A DNA stretch of 58,418 nt, taken from contig QBWA01000003.1 in NCBI GenBank assembly GCA_003283745.1, positions 1 to 58,418 on the forward strand, given 5' to 3'. Source of the stretch: Prochlorococcus sp. AG-315-B03. GTDB taxonomy: Bacteria; Cyanobacteriota; Cyanobacteriia; PCC-6307; Cyanobiaceae. The translations under genes were made by a program, and so were the position numbers. The notes beneath the pieces were generated by a model, which searched no databases, was not told the DNA's origin, and was given only the letters and a program-made list of their open reading frames with translations. This document shows positions 22,878 to 32,273 of the stretch, one piece after another; position 1 is the stretch's first letter, and each line of letters begins with the position of its first letter.

Positions 22878-23474
22878 ATGAATCTATTAATTCTCTTATT
22901 GGGATATTTACTTGGTTCATTTCCAAGTGGTTATTTAGCGGGAAAAATTATAAAAGGTATAGATATTCGTTCAATAGGCTCAGGGTCCACAGGAGCAACT
23001 AATGTCTTAAGGCATATAGGAAAACGTGCAGCTATTGCAGTTTTTTTAATTGATGTTTCTAAAGGTATTATATCTATTTTATTAGCCAAACATTTTCTAC
23101 TAAATGATTCCTGGCAAGTCACTGTAGGTTTAACGGCATTGTTGGGTCACATCTGGCCTGTCTGGCTAAAATGGAGAGGTGGAAAAGCTGTGGCAACCGG
23201 TCTAGGTATATTCTTGGGAATTTCTTGGCAAGTTGGGCTTGCTAGTTTAGGAGTATTTCTCCTTATAATTTCTCTATTTAGAATCGTCTCCTTAGCCAGT
23301 TTAATTTCATCATTATCATTGCCATTAATTATGTACTTTAGCTTTAATAATTCAGATTTCTCTATGCCCTATTTATTACTTAGCTTATTAGCTATGGTAC
23401 TTGTGATATGGAGACATAGAGCAAACATACATAGACTCATTAAGGGGAAAGAGCCAAAAATAAGTCAAAATTAA
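22878..23474 (+). CDS. plsY: glycerol-3-phosphate acyltransferase PlsY
   Basis: YLLGSFPSGYLAGKIIKGIDIRSIGSGSTGATNVLR, GHIWPVWLKWRGGKAVATGLG. Confidence 0.95.
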   Translation: MNLLILLLGYLLGSFPSGYLAGKIIKGIDIRSIGSGSTGATNVLRHIGKRAAIAVFLIDVSKGIISILLAKHFLLNDSWQVTVGLTALLGHIWPVWLKWRGGKAVATGLGIFLGISWQVGLASLGVFLLIISLFRIVSLASLISSLSLPLIMYFSFNNSDFSMPYLLLSLLAMVLVIWRHRANIHRLIKGKEPKISQN

Positions 23475-23480
23475 TATAAT

Positions 23481-24206
23481 TTATTTAACAACTTTCTTAC
23501 AAAAACTTTTAAATATAGTCCCTGGATCATTTGAATTAGTTATTGCCCTGCCAATAACTAATTTTGAGGCCCCCATTTCAAGAGCTTTAGATACATCAGA
23601 AACCCTAGCCTGATCATCAAGACTTGACCCAAGTGGCCTAATTCCAGGAGTTACCAACTCAAAAGGTTCTGGATGAATTTCACGAAGAAATTGAACTTCT
23701 TTAGGGCTACAAACACATCCTCCAATTCCTGAAGTATAAGCTAAAGAAGCAAGATGGTTAACACGTTCATTAATTGATTGACTAACCAATAAATCCTTTG
23801 AAAAGCTTTCTTGTGTCCAGCTAGTCAGAACAGTTATACCTAATAGAGTTGGAGCCGGTAAATTAACTTTTGCAGCTCCTTCTCTGGCCGAATCATTAGC
23901 CATCTTTAAAGCTTTCTCGCCTGCACAAGCATGTAAAGATATAAATTCAGCTCCTGTTTGAGCAGCAAAAAAACAGGCCTTGGAGACTGTTGTGGGAATA
24001 TCATGAAATTTAAGATCCAAAAAGATTTTTTTTCCCTGATCTCTCAACAAAAATAAAATATCTGGCCCCTCACTAACAAACAATTCAAGTCCAACTTTAA
24101 CCCAAATCAAATCAGGTATTTTCTCGATTAATTTCAACACACTATTTCTATCCATACCGTCTAGGGCAATTATGAACTTATCGCTAGGATTTATCTTTTT
24201 ATTCAT
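23481..24206 (-). CDS. pyrF: orotidine 5'-phosphate decarboxylase
   Basis: IALDGMDRNSVL, KIFLDLKFHDIPTTV, VTPGIRPLG, KLVIGRAIT. Confidence 0.95.
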   Translation of the reverse strand: MNKKINPSDKFIIALDGMDRNSVLKLIEKIPDLIWVKVGLELFVSEGPDILFLLRDQGKKIFLDLKFHDIPTTVSKACFFAAQTGAEFISLHACAGEKALKMANDSAREGAAKVNLPAPTLLGITVLTSWTQESFSKDLLVSQSINERVNHLASLAYTSGIGGCVCSPKEVQFLREIHPEPFELVTPGIRPLGSSLDDQARVSDVSKALEMGASKLVIGRAITNSNDPGTIFKSFCKKVVK

Positions 24207-24221
24207 TTAAAAAGAGGTTAC

Positions 24222-25469
24222 TCAAAGAGAAAGACGAAGAAATTTTTTCTTTCCAACTTGCAATATTTTCCCAATTAATGCCTCTGGATTATCAAACTCT
24301 AAATTTGGATCTATAATTTTTTCTCCACTGATTCTTACTCCTCCACCAAGAATTTGTCTTCTTGCCTCACTGCTACTAGAACAAAGTTCCATCTTACTTA
24401 TTAAATAAAATGCTTTAGCAGGAAAATTAACCTCTGAAAGAGAAGACTCAGGAATTTCTTCTAGAGAATCTTTCGATCCTAAAACTAATTTTTCTGAATT
24501 GGATTGTGCTTTTTTAGCAGCCTCAATCCCTTTAAAATTAGAAGTTATTTTCAATGCCATAAATTTTTGATTTTCTCTAGGTTTTATAGATAGATTTTCT
24601 AGATTTTCGCTAGTCAATAACTTTAAATAAGTATAAACAAGTTCATCAGGAAGCTTTTCTAGTTTTGAGTACATGGACAATGGATCCTCATTTATTCCAA
24701 CGGTATTACCCAAACTTTTGCTCATTTTTTGGCTACCATCTAAGCCAATTAGAATTGGTAATAAAAATCCGAATTGAGGTTTTTGCCCAAAGTAACGCTG
24801 CAAATCTCTACCCATTGCAACATTAAACTTTTGATCTGTTCCTCCAATTTCTATATCTGAGTTAATAGCTACTGAATCATATCCCTGCAGAAGCGGGTAA
24901 AGAAACTCATGTAAAGAAATTTTGGTACCAGAATTATAACGATTTCCAAAATCTTCTTTTGCAAGCATTTGCCCAACAGTCGAATTACTTAAAAGCTCTA
25001 TAACTTTTGATAAATCAAGTTTTTCAAGCCATTCACTATTTCTTCTAATTTCTAATCGTCCAGGAGTTGCAAAATCTAATATTGATTCTTTTGGTGATTT
25101 TCCTTGCCCTAATTGCTTCAAATAATTGATAGCATTTGACTCAACTTCTTTTGAGGTTAATTGCACTCTAGTTTTACTTTTACCAGTTGGGTCTCCAATC
25201 CTTGCTGTAAAATCTCCAATGATAAGTACTGCAGTATGGCCAGCATCTTGAAAAGCTCTTAATTTCCGAAAAAGGATACTATGACCTATATGTATATCTG
25301 TACCAGTTGGATCAATTCCTAATTTCACTCTTAAGGGTTTTTTTTCAATGGAAGAAAGTTCCAATCTTTTAAGGAAACTTTGCGAAGTATCATCTGATTT
25401 ATTATCTGGGAAAAGATCTTCAAGTCCTCTAGAGATCCACTCAGGTAATTCTTTGAATTTATTCAACAT
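24222..25469 (-). CDS. tyrS: tyrosyl-tRNA synthetase
   Basis: [51 protein letters not shown]4-like C-terminus. Confidence 0.96.
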   Translation of the reverse strand: MLNKFKELPEWISRGLEDLFPDNKSDDTSQSFLKRLELSSIEKKPLRVKLGIDPTGTDIHIGHSILFRKLRAFQDAGHTAVLIIGDFTARIGDPTGKSKTRVQLTSKEVESNAINYLKQLGQGKSPKESILDFATPGRLEIRRNSEWLEKLDLSKVIELLSNSTVGQMLAKEDFGNRYNSGTKISLHEFLYPLLQGYDSVAINSDIEIGGTDQKFNVAMGRDLQRYFGQKPQFGFLLPILIGLDGSQKMSKSLGNTVGINEDPLSMYSKLEKLPDELVYTYLKLLTSENLENLSIKPRENQKFMALKITSNFKGIEAAKKAQSNSEKLVLGSKDSLEEIPESSLSEVNFPAKAFYLISKMELCSSSSEARRQILGGGVRISGEKIIDPNLEFDNPEALIGKILQVGKKKFLRLSL

Positions 25470-25502
25470 AATATTTAGGAAAATTTTTCAAGATAAAAAA
25501 CG

Positions 25503-25820
25503 TTAGGGATCAAGTTGAGACTTCATTCTTACCAAAGTGTTATTCATCTGCTCAAACATTTGATCTGGCGTAATTCCAAACTGGCCTAACTGGGTTTTCA
25601 GTTGTTCAACTGTCATTTTCGCCTGAAAGTCCTCTGAAAGTTCAAAACGCTTCATAAAGACTTTGTACCTTTCCATAAGTGACTCCATAGTGCTTATAAA
25701 CATTATTTTCCCTTCTCTATCAAATTTTCCATAGTCTGATCCTAGTTGCATTAACTGTTGATAATCAGTAAAAAGCTTTTTCGCCTCTTCCTGAACTATT
25801 TCAGATTCAAAAAAACTCAT
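25503..25820 (-). CDS. DUF1825 family protein
   Basis: MSFFESEIVQEEAKKLFTDYQQLMQLGSDYGKFDREGK. Confidence 0.8.
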   Translation of the reverse strand: MSFFESEIVQEEAKKLFTDYQQLMQLGSDYGKFDREGKIMFISTMESLMERYKVFMKRFELSEDFQAKMTVEQLKTQLGQFGITPDQMFEQMNNTLVRMKSQLDP

Positions 25821-25982
25821 ATGCTTAAATTCCAGAATGATGCTCAGTAATTTTTACAGCCATTGGCAAATTGGTGACATATTGAAAAAGCAAATCAATT
25901 AACACAATTACATATATTATCTCTTAAGTCTGAGTGTTTAGGAAGTGGAAATACCCACACCACTAAAAAACTTATGATTTAA

Positions 25983-26144
25983 GTGCTAAAGATAAACAAA
26001 AGAGTAAAAAACAATAAAAATCATTCAATTGAGCTTATCTTAAAAAAAAGAGGTTTCAAAATAGAAAATAAAAAGGAAAACTGGAAAAGGCAACTATTTA
26101 AACCTCTTAATTTTTCAAATTCTTCATTTCCGTTCAATGAATAA
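25983..26144 (+). CDS. possible small basic protein (53 aa), unverified
   Basis: GTG-initiated in-frame ORF VLKINKRVKNNKNHSIELILKKRGFKIENKKENWKRQLFKPLNFSNSSFPFNE* overlapping the next start by 8 nt. Confidence 0.3.
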   Translation: MLKINKRVKNNKNHSIELILKKRGFKIENKKENWKRQLFKPLNFSNSSFPFNE

Positions 26145-26736
26145 ATTCAAATTTCAAGGAGAGTTATTTAAGAATAATGATATTAATTATTCAATGAATA
26201 GAAGCAATAATGAATTAGTAATAAGTAGTGAGGTTATTGAGAAATGGCAAAACAGAATTATTAGCCACCAAGAAAATATCTTTAAGAATGGGAGGCAAGA
26301 GCTATCCCAATTTTCATTATTTGAGAATCACTCAAAAGAATTAATAAATAAATTGAACCCTTTTTGCCTTAAACCTATAGCATTAAGTTTCTGGAGAGGT
26401 CCTAATTCGCCTCATAAAGGTCCAGCAATTTATTTTGTTATGGACAAGTTAATTAATACCGGAAAAAGCATTATTTTATATATAGGGGAAACTTTATCAG
26501 CTGAAAAAAGATGGAAAGGAACTCATGACTGCAAAGCATATCTTGCTAATTATTCCGAAGCACTACAGAAAGCAGGTTTAGCCTCTCAATTAAATATTCG
26601 TTTTTGTATTGATGTTCCAGAACATACAAAAGAAAGAAGAAGATTAGAACAAAAGCTTATTCAAACATGGCTTCCTCCTTTTAATAAAGAGACAAGAGTA
26701 AATTGGTCAACTCCTTTCACATCTGAAATTAGTTAA
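26137..26736 (+). CDS. GIY-YIG-like nuclease-fold protein
   Basis: GPAIYFVMDKLINTGKSIILYIGETLSAEKRW...RRRLEQKLIQTWLPPFNKE: IYF/LYIGE, Arg, Glu and Asn in GIY-YIG order. Confidence 0.6.
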   Translation: MNKFKFQGELFKNNDINYSMNRSNNELVISSEVIEKWQNRIISHQENIFKNGRQELSQFSLFENHSKELINKLNPFCLKPIALSFWRGPNSPHKGPAIYFVMDKLINTGKSIILYIGETLSAEKRWKGTHDCKAYLANYSEALQKAGLASQLNIRFCIDVPEHTKERRRLEQKLIQTWLPPFNKETRVNWSTPFTSEIS

Positions 26737-26773
26737 GAAAAATTGTTATCATTTAGAGAAGTTAGTGATTTAA

Positions 26774-28258
26774 ATGAAAATTTCAGCAATTACAACAGGA
26801 ATTAATGAATGGTCTGGTTCAGTTCTTATTGTTGGGGTCTTGAAAGGAGAAATTGAAAATCAAATTAAGCTCTTTAATTCCATCGTCAATGAAACTTATC
26901 TACGGAAAAGGCTAAGTGATGCAAAATTCAAAGGTGAGTCAAAGCAAAAATTAATAGTTGAATCAATTGAAGAGAAAATAGAAAAAATAGTATTCATAGG
27001 ATTAGGTTCTCCAGAAAATCTTTTAATTAATGATTTTCGTGTAGCAACTTCAATAGGAACTCGCGAAAGTTTTGATCACAAAGGAAAATTAGGAATATTT
27101 TTCCCCTGGGATGTCTTCGATCACTATTCAAATGTCATAGCCGTATCAGAAGCGGTCAGATTAACTTCTTTTAAAGATCTTCGTTTTAAATCAGACCCAG
27201 ATCAAGTAACCCTCCCTACCGAACTTGAATTAATTGGATTAGACGAAAGAGCCAATTCTGCAATTTCTGAAGTCAATCCAATTTGTGCAGGAGTTGAATT
27301 AGCTAGAGAACTTGTTTCAGCTCCTCCGAATATCCTTACACCAACTCAACTAGCAAAGGAATCATCCAAAATTGCAAACAATTTTAACTTAAAAATAAAA
27401 ATACTAGGCAAGAAAGAATGTGAAGAAAGAGGAATGGGAGCCTATTTGGCAGTTGCTAAAGGTTCTGATCTAGAGCCTAAGTTTATTCACTTAACCTATT
27501 CACCAAAAAAGATTAAAAACAAAATTGTTCTAATAGGTAAAGGTTTAACTTTCGACTCAGGTGGATACAACCTAAAAGTTGGAGGATCTCAGATCGAAAA
27601 AATGAAATATGACATGGGTGGAAGTGCAGCTGTTCTAGGTGCAGCAAGAACAATAGGTGAAATCAAACCAAGCCATACTGAGGTTCATTTTTTAGTTGCA
27701 GCTTGCGAAAATATGATTAATGGCTCTGCATTGCACCCTGGAGATGTTTTAAAAGCATCCAATGGCAAAACTATTGAAGTAAACAATACAGATGCTGAAG
27801 GCAGATTAACTTTGGCTGATGCGTTGGTCTATGCATGCCAACTTGAACCGACTGCAATTGTTGACCTTGCGACTCTTACTGGAGCTTGTGTAATTGCATT
27901 AGGAGATGAAATAGCAGGCTTATGGAGTGAAAATGATGACCTTTCGAAAGGATTAATTAAAGCTGCTAACGAGGTAGGAGAAGGTCTATGGAGAATGCCT
28001 ATGAGAAATTCTTATAAATCAGGTCTTAAGTCATCTATTGCTGACTTACTAAATACGGGCCCAAGACCAGGTGGTTCTATTACTGCTGCATTATTCTTAA
28101 AAGAATTTGTTAAACCTAATATTCCCTGGGCTCATATTGACATAGCAGGTACTTGCTGGACAGAAAAAGATAGAGATATAAATCCATCAGGAGCAACTGG
28201 TTACGGAGTAAGAACACTAGTCAATTGGATAAAAGAATTAAATACATTATCAAAATAA
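26774..28258 (+). CDS. pepA: leucyl aminopeptidase (M17)
   Basis: GKGLTFDSGGYNLK, NTDAEGRLTLADAL, PRPGGSITAALFLKEFV. Confidence 0.97.
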   Translation: MKISAITTGINEWSGSVLIVGVLKGEIENQIKLFNSIVNETYLRKRLSDAKFKGESKQKLIVESIEEKIEKIVFIGLGSPENLLINDFRVATSIGTRESFDHKGKLGIFFPWDVFDHYSNVIAVSEAVRLTSFKDLRFKSDPDQVTLPTELELIGLDERANSAISEVNPICAGVELARELVSAPPNILTPTQLAKESSKIANNFNLKIKILGKKECEERGMGAYLAVAKGSDLEPKFIHLTYSPKKIKNKIVLIGKGLTFDSGGYNLKVGGSQIEKMKYDMGGSAAVLGAARTIGEIKPSHTEVHFLVAACENMINGSALHPGDVLKASNGKTIEVNNTDAEGRLTLADALVYACQLEPTAIVDLATLTGACVIALGDEIAGLWSENDDLSKGLIKAANEVGEGLWRMPMRNSYKSGLKSSIADLLNTGPRPGGSITAALFLKEFVKPNIPWAHIDIAGTCWTEKDRDINPSGATGYGVRTLVNWIKELNTLSK

Positions 28259-28324
28259 TATTTCTAATTAAAAAAATATCTACATCAGATTGAGTTTTCT
28301 ATGATCTTTGAAAAATAATCTAAT

Positions 28325-28927
28325 TCACCCCGCCCATACTTCCCTTAACTTTTTATCCCTTCCACAACTAAGTCTATAAAGATTATATTTAATTGAATTT
28401 CTTTCAGCAAAATCTTGATGATACCCCTCAGCTATCCAAAAAGTCTTTGCATTTTCAATGTTTACTTTCAATTCATTCATTGAAGTTTTTAAGATCGAAG
28501 AAGCCCATTCCTTACTTTCTTTTGCTTTAAGTTCTTGATCCACTCCTAATGTGAAAATAACTGGGATATATGAATTACCCCTATCGCAAAACTGTCCATT
28601 ATTATCAAAGGGATCTATATTGATCCAATAATTTCTAAGCAGTTCCTCATAACTAATTAATTTAGATTCGAAAGTAACCTTTACAACTTCTTGATGACCA
28701 GAGTGATTTTCATAAGTTGGATTTATAAGATCGCCTCCTGAATATCCGCTTTCAGCAGAAATAACTCCTTTCAGGTTCTCTAGATCATGCTCAAGACACC
28801 AAAAACAGCCCCCTGCAAATATTGCTTGTTGAGACTCAGCAGATACTTTTGCTGGAGAAATAATTAGCAATTGAAATAATAAAGATATTACTATTAGTTG
28901 TCTCAATATCTTTCTCATGAAAATCAT
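28325..28927 (-). CDS. msrA: peptide methionine sulfoxide reductase A with signal peptide
   Basis: Signal MRKILRQLIVISLLFQLLIISPAKVSAES then AIFAGGCFWCLEHDLENLKGV...GYSGG. Confidence 0.93.
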   Translation of the reverse strand: MIFMRKILRQLIVISLLFQLLIISPAKVSAESQQAIFAGGCFWCLEHDLENLKGVISAESGYSGGDLINPTYENHSGHQEVVKVTFESKLISYEELLRNYWINIDPFDNNGQFCDRGNSYIPVIFTLGVDQELKAKESKEWASSILKTSMNELKVNIENAKTFWIAEGYHQDFAERNSIKYNLYRLSCGRDKKLREVWAG

Positions 28928-30099
28928 TTAGATGCTAAATTAATAATATCTCTTGATGCTCTTTTTGTGACTCCAGTTTTTCCTAATTTATCTATAAGTC
29001 TTTTATAACCCTCTAACATATTTTGGCGTGTAGATAAATTATCCATAATATCAATAGCACTATTATATATTGACTCAGTGTTAAAATCTTCTTGAACAAA
29101 CTCAGGAATCAACTTCTCATTTAGCAGTAGATTAACTGGAGAAATATATTTAACCTTAAATCTTAAAAGTTTTCTTGCAAAGAAAGCGGTTGGCCTGCTT
29201 ACTTTATATCCAATAACTTGAGGGATATAATTCAGTGCCAATTCCATATTAATTGTTCCAGATTTCGACAAAGCAAGATAAGCGGCGGAAAATAAGTATG
29301 GTTTTAAATCATCAACGTCTTCAGATGAAATAACTTTTCCATTAACACCATATTGCTTAATTGAATTATTCAAAAGCTCATCAAATTCTCTTAAGCCAGA
29401 AGGTATAAAAACAATTATTGAAGGATCTTTTTTCTGAAGAAGAGCTGCGGATTTGAGTAATGTCGGCAGTATATATTTAAGTTCCTGTTTTCGTGAAGCA
29501 GGAATTAGTAGAAGAAGTTTAGCTTCAGAACTTAATCCGATCTTTTTAAGTGAGTCTTCCCTACTAGGTATCTTTTCATAAAAATCCAACATTGGATGAC
29601 CAACCCAATGAACATTGCCTCCTTTAAGTGAATAAAACTTAGCCTCTTCTTCAAAGATAGCTAATATTTTATCGGTGAAACTAATTAAATCTGTAGTCCC
29701 TCCATCACCTATTCTCCAAGCCCATTCCTGAGGTGCTATGTAATAAATTATAGGTATTTTTGGTAATAGCTTTTTAATCTTCATACCAAGCTTAATATTG
29801 GGTCCCATATAATCAATCAAAACTACTCCATCTGGAGGGTCATCTCTTAGATATTTAGAGATCTTAGATTGTGCTTTTAAAGTAGGTAAAATATAAGGAA
29901 TTGCCTCTAGAAAGCCAATTGCTCCAATAGAAGAAGTATCGCATATTAATTCTGCTCCACTTTCTTTCATCCTTTTTCCGCCAAGGGCTATTATCTCTAA
30001 CTTAATTGACCTTTTTTCTGCTTCCTCTTTTAAATCCTTTATGAGTAAACTGCCCTGCAAATCACCTGAGACCTCACCAGTACTAATTAATAATTTCAT
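28924..30099 (-). CDS. lpxB: lipid-A-disaccharide synthase
   Basis: STGEVSGDLQGSLLI, GHPMLDFY, LLLIPASRKQELK, SGTINMELAL. Confidence 0.95.
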   Translation of the reverse strand: MKLLISTGEVSGDLQGSLLIKDLKEEAEKRSIKLEIIALGGKRMKESGAELICDTSSIGAIGFLEAIPYILPTLKAQSKISKYLRDDPPDGVVLIDYMGPNIKLGMKIKKLLPKIPIIYYIAPQEWAWRIGDGGTTDLISFTDKILAIFEEEAKFYSLKGGNVHWVGHPMLDFYEKIPSREDSLKKIGLSSEAKLLLLIPASRKQELKYILPTLLKSAALLQKKDPSIIVFIPSGLREFDELLNNSIKQYGVNGKVISSEDVDDLKPYLFSAAYLALSKSGTINMELALNYIPQVIGYKVSRPTAFFARKLLRFKVKYISPVNLLLNEKLIPEFVQEDFNTESIYNSAIDIMDNLSTRQNMLEGYKRLIDKLGKTGVTKRASRDIINLASK

Positions 30100-30953
30100 T
30101 ATTTATTAATTGACACTAATGAAGGCATTGGACCTCTTCTAGTTTTACCAATAGATAGCTCTATAAAGTCACATAATCTTTTAGAAGATTTAAATAAATT
30201 ATCTTTCTTAACTATTCCTAAGCTTTCAGAAATAACATGTTCAGATCTAAATAATAGGTTCCAGGTTTTCTGCAGTTGGTTGTACTCATCCTTCTTGAAT
30301 TTATCTAACAAGTTTCTTTTAATCCCAACTCTATTAAGCCCCCTTAATTTCCCTGGATGGCCTTCAGCTAAACAGAATGGTGGAACATCTCTATCAACCC
30401 TGGTCATGCCTCCAATCATTGCTAAATACCCAATATGAACAAATTGATGAATACCCAGACATCCTCCAATAACCGCACGATCTTCAATGACAACATGTCC
30501 CGCAACTTGCACACTATTAGACATCACTACATTGTTTCCAATCTCACAATTATGACCCAGATGAGAGTAGGCCATTAACAAATTCCCATCACCTATGTTA
30601 GTGCTTTCTCCTTCATATGTAGCCCGATTAATAGTTACAGATTCTCGAATCGTATTAGCGTCTCCTATTACAACATCCGTTAAAGCTCCTTTATATTTTA
30701 AATCTTGTGGTTCCAAGCCAATGCAAGCTCCTGGAAAAATCTTATTATTTGATCCTATTTTTACTCTTCCATCAATAATTACGTTTGGTCCAATCCAAGT
30801 ATTCTTACCAACAACTACATCTGGACCAATAACAGAACCTGATCCAACAACAACTCCTACCCCTAATTCGGCATTTCTAGAAACATCTGCATAATCATGA
30901 ACATCCACTTCATTTTTAATATTAGAGATCTGAGGATTATTAAATTCACTCAT
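30099..30953 (-). CDS. lpxA: UDP-N-acetylglucosamine O-acyltransferase
   Basis: Left-handed hexapeptide repeats; LMAYSHLGHNCEIGNNVVMSN, GGCLGIHQFVHIG. Confidence 0.95.
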   Translation of the reverse strand: MSEFNNPQISNIKNEVDVHDYADVSRNAELGVGVVVGSGSVIGPDVVVGKNTWIGPNVIIDGRVKIGSNNKIFPGACIGLEPQDLKYKGALTDVVIGDANTIRESVTINRATYEGESTNIGDGNLLMAYSHLGHNCEIGNNVVMSNSVQVAGHVVIEDRAVIGGCLGIHQFVHIGYLAMIGGMTRVDRDVPPFCLAEGHPGKLRGLNRVGIKRNLLDKFKKDEYNQLQKTWNLLFRSEHVISESLGIVKKDNLFKSSKRLCDFIELSIGKTRRGPMPSLVSINK

Positions 30954-30957
30954 GGCA

Positions 30958-31416
30958 TTAATTGACCAGCGAAAACAGTAACTCCCCAGAACAAACTAAT
31001 TGACCATCTACTTTGGCTTCCCCTCTAATCTTTCCAAATCTTTGCCTTTTTATACTTATGAGTTCACAAGTGATTTCAAGTTGATCACCAGGAACAACTG
31101 GTCTACGAAAGCGAACTGCATCTATTCCAGCAAAAACAAATAATCCTTCTGGTATATCAGGCATTTGAGAAACAATCAAGCCGCCAACTTGAGCCATAGC
31201 TTCAACTATCAATACACCTGGCATCAATGGTCTCTCAGGGAAATGACCTTGAAATTGAGGTTCATTAAGTGTGACATTCTTTATAGCAACAGCTTTCTTA
31301 CCCTGCTCATGTTCTATCACTCTATCTACGAGTGCAAAAGGGTATCTATGAGGCAGCAGCCCCATTATTTGCTCACTGTTTAAAACAAGAGATTTAGGAG
31401 AAGGAAGGTCAGTCAA
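30958..31416 (-). CDS. fabZ: 3-hydroxyacyl-ACP dehydratase FabZ
   Basis: [39 protein letters not shown]. Confidence 0.96.
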   Translation of the reverse strand: MTDLPSPKSLVLNSEQIMGLLPHRYPFALVDRVIEHEQGKKAVAIKNVTLNEPQFQGHFPERPLMPGVLIVEAMAQVGGLIVSQMPDIPEGLFVFAGIDAVRFRRPVVPGDQLEITCELISIKRQRFGKIRGEAKVDGQLVCSGELLFSLVN

Positions 31417-32273
31417 ATCAGGTCTGAAGAAGATAATGCTTTTTGTAAAGAAGCTGCAAATTCAGAATGAAGAGCATGAGAGCCCTTGTAAACAAGAATT
31501 TGAGCTTTAGGTAATCCAACAAGAGCTAAATCACCAATCAAGTCAAGCATTTTATGCCGCACTGGTTCATTTTTAAATCTCAAAGGTGGATTTAACCAAG
31601 AATCTCCGTTACAAACCAATGCATTCTCAAGTGTACCCCCTTTTATTAATCCACCTTTCTTTAGCTCCTCGAACTGATCAAGAAAGCCAAAAGTTCTTGC
31701 TGGTGCAATTTCTTCAACAAATTTATCAGGAGATAATTCAATCGAAAATAGTTGCTCTCCAATTGCCTTATAAGGAAAATCAATCGCCCCAATTAACTTA
31801 AGTTTTTCTGAAGGAGTCGCAAGAATTATACTTTCACCTTTATTTATAAAAATTGGTTTAATTAATTCTGGTCTTTTCTTTGGGGGTGTCTTAGCAATTC
31901 TCATACCAACTGTCTTGATTAATTCAACCCAGCACAAGGCAGAACCATCTAGTAAAGGAATTTCATTCCCTGAAATTTCTATATGAACATGAGTTAAGCC
32001 TGAACCAATTAAGGAAGCAAGCAAATGTTCAACTGTAAATACTTTTTTACCATTTAAATCAAGGGTTGTGCATAAAGGAGTGTTCTCTACTTGAGAAGAA
32101 TTAATCGTTATCAATTTATTGGGTTCTTCAGAAAATGAGAAATGAAAGCCTTGAAGATCTGTTGGCTTGATTAGAACTTTACTAGTAAGACCTGTATGTA
32201 ACCCTATTCCTTCTTTTGAAACTTCATTCCTTAATGTCCAACCACCTTCATAATCACGAGGGAAAGTAAACAC
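31413..32273 (-). CDS. lpxC: UDP-3-O-acyl-N-acetylglucosamine deacetylase (GTG start at 32273; ORF track extends to 32309)
   Basis: [58 protein letters not shown] overlaps the bamA TAG (TAGTG). Confidence 0.93.
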   Translation of the reverse strand: MFTFPRDYEGGWTLRNEVSKEGIGLHTGLTSKVLIKPTDLQGFHFSFSEEPNKLITINSSQVENTPLCTTLDLNGKKVFTVEHLLASLIGSGLTHVHIEISGNEIPLLDGSALCWVELIKTVGMRIAKTPPKKRPELIKPIFINKGESIILATPSEKLKLIGAIDFPYKAIGEQLFSIELSPDKFVEEIAPARTFGFLDQFEELKKGGLIKGGTLENALVCNGDSWLNPPLRFKNEPVRHKMLDLIGDLALVGLPKAQILVYKGSHALHSEFAASLQKALSSSDLI

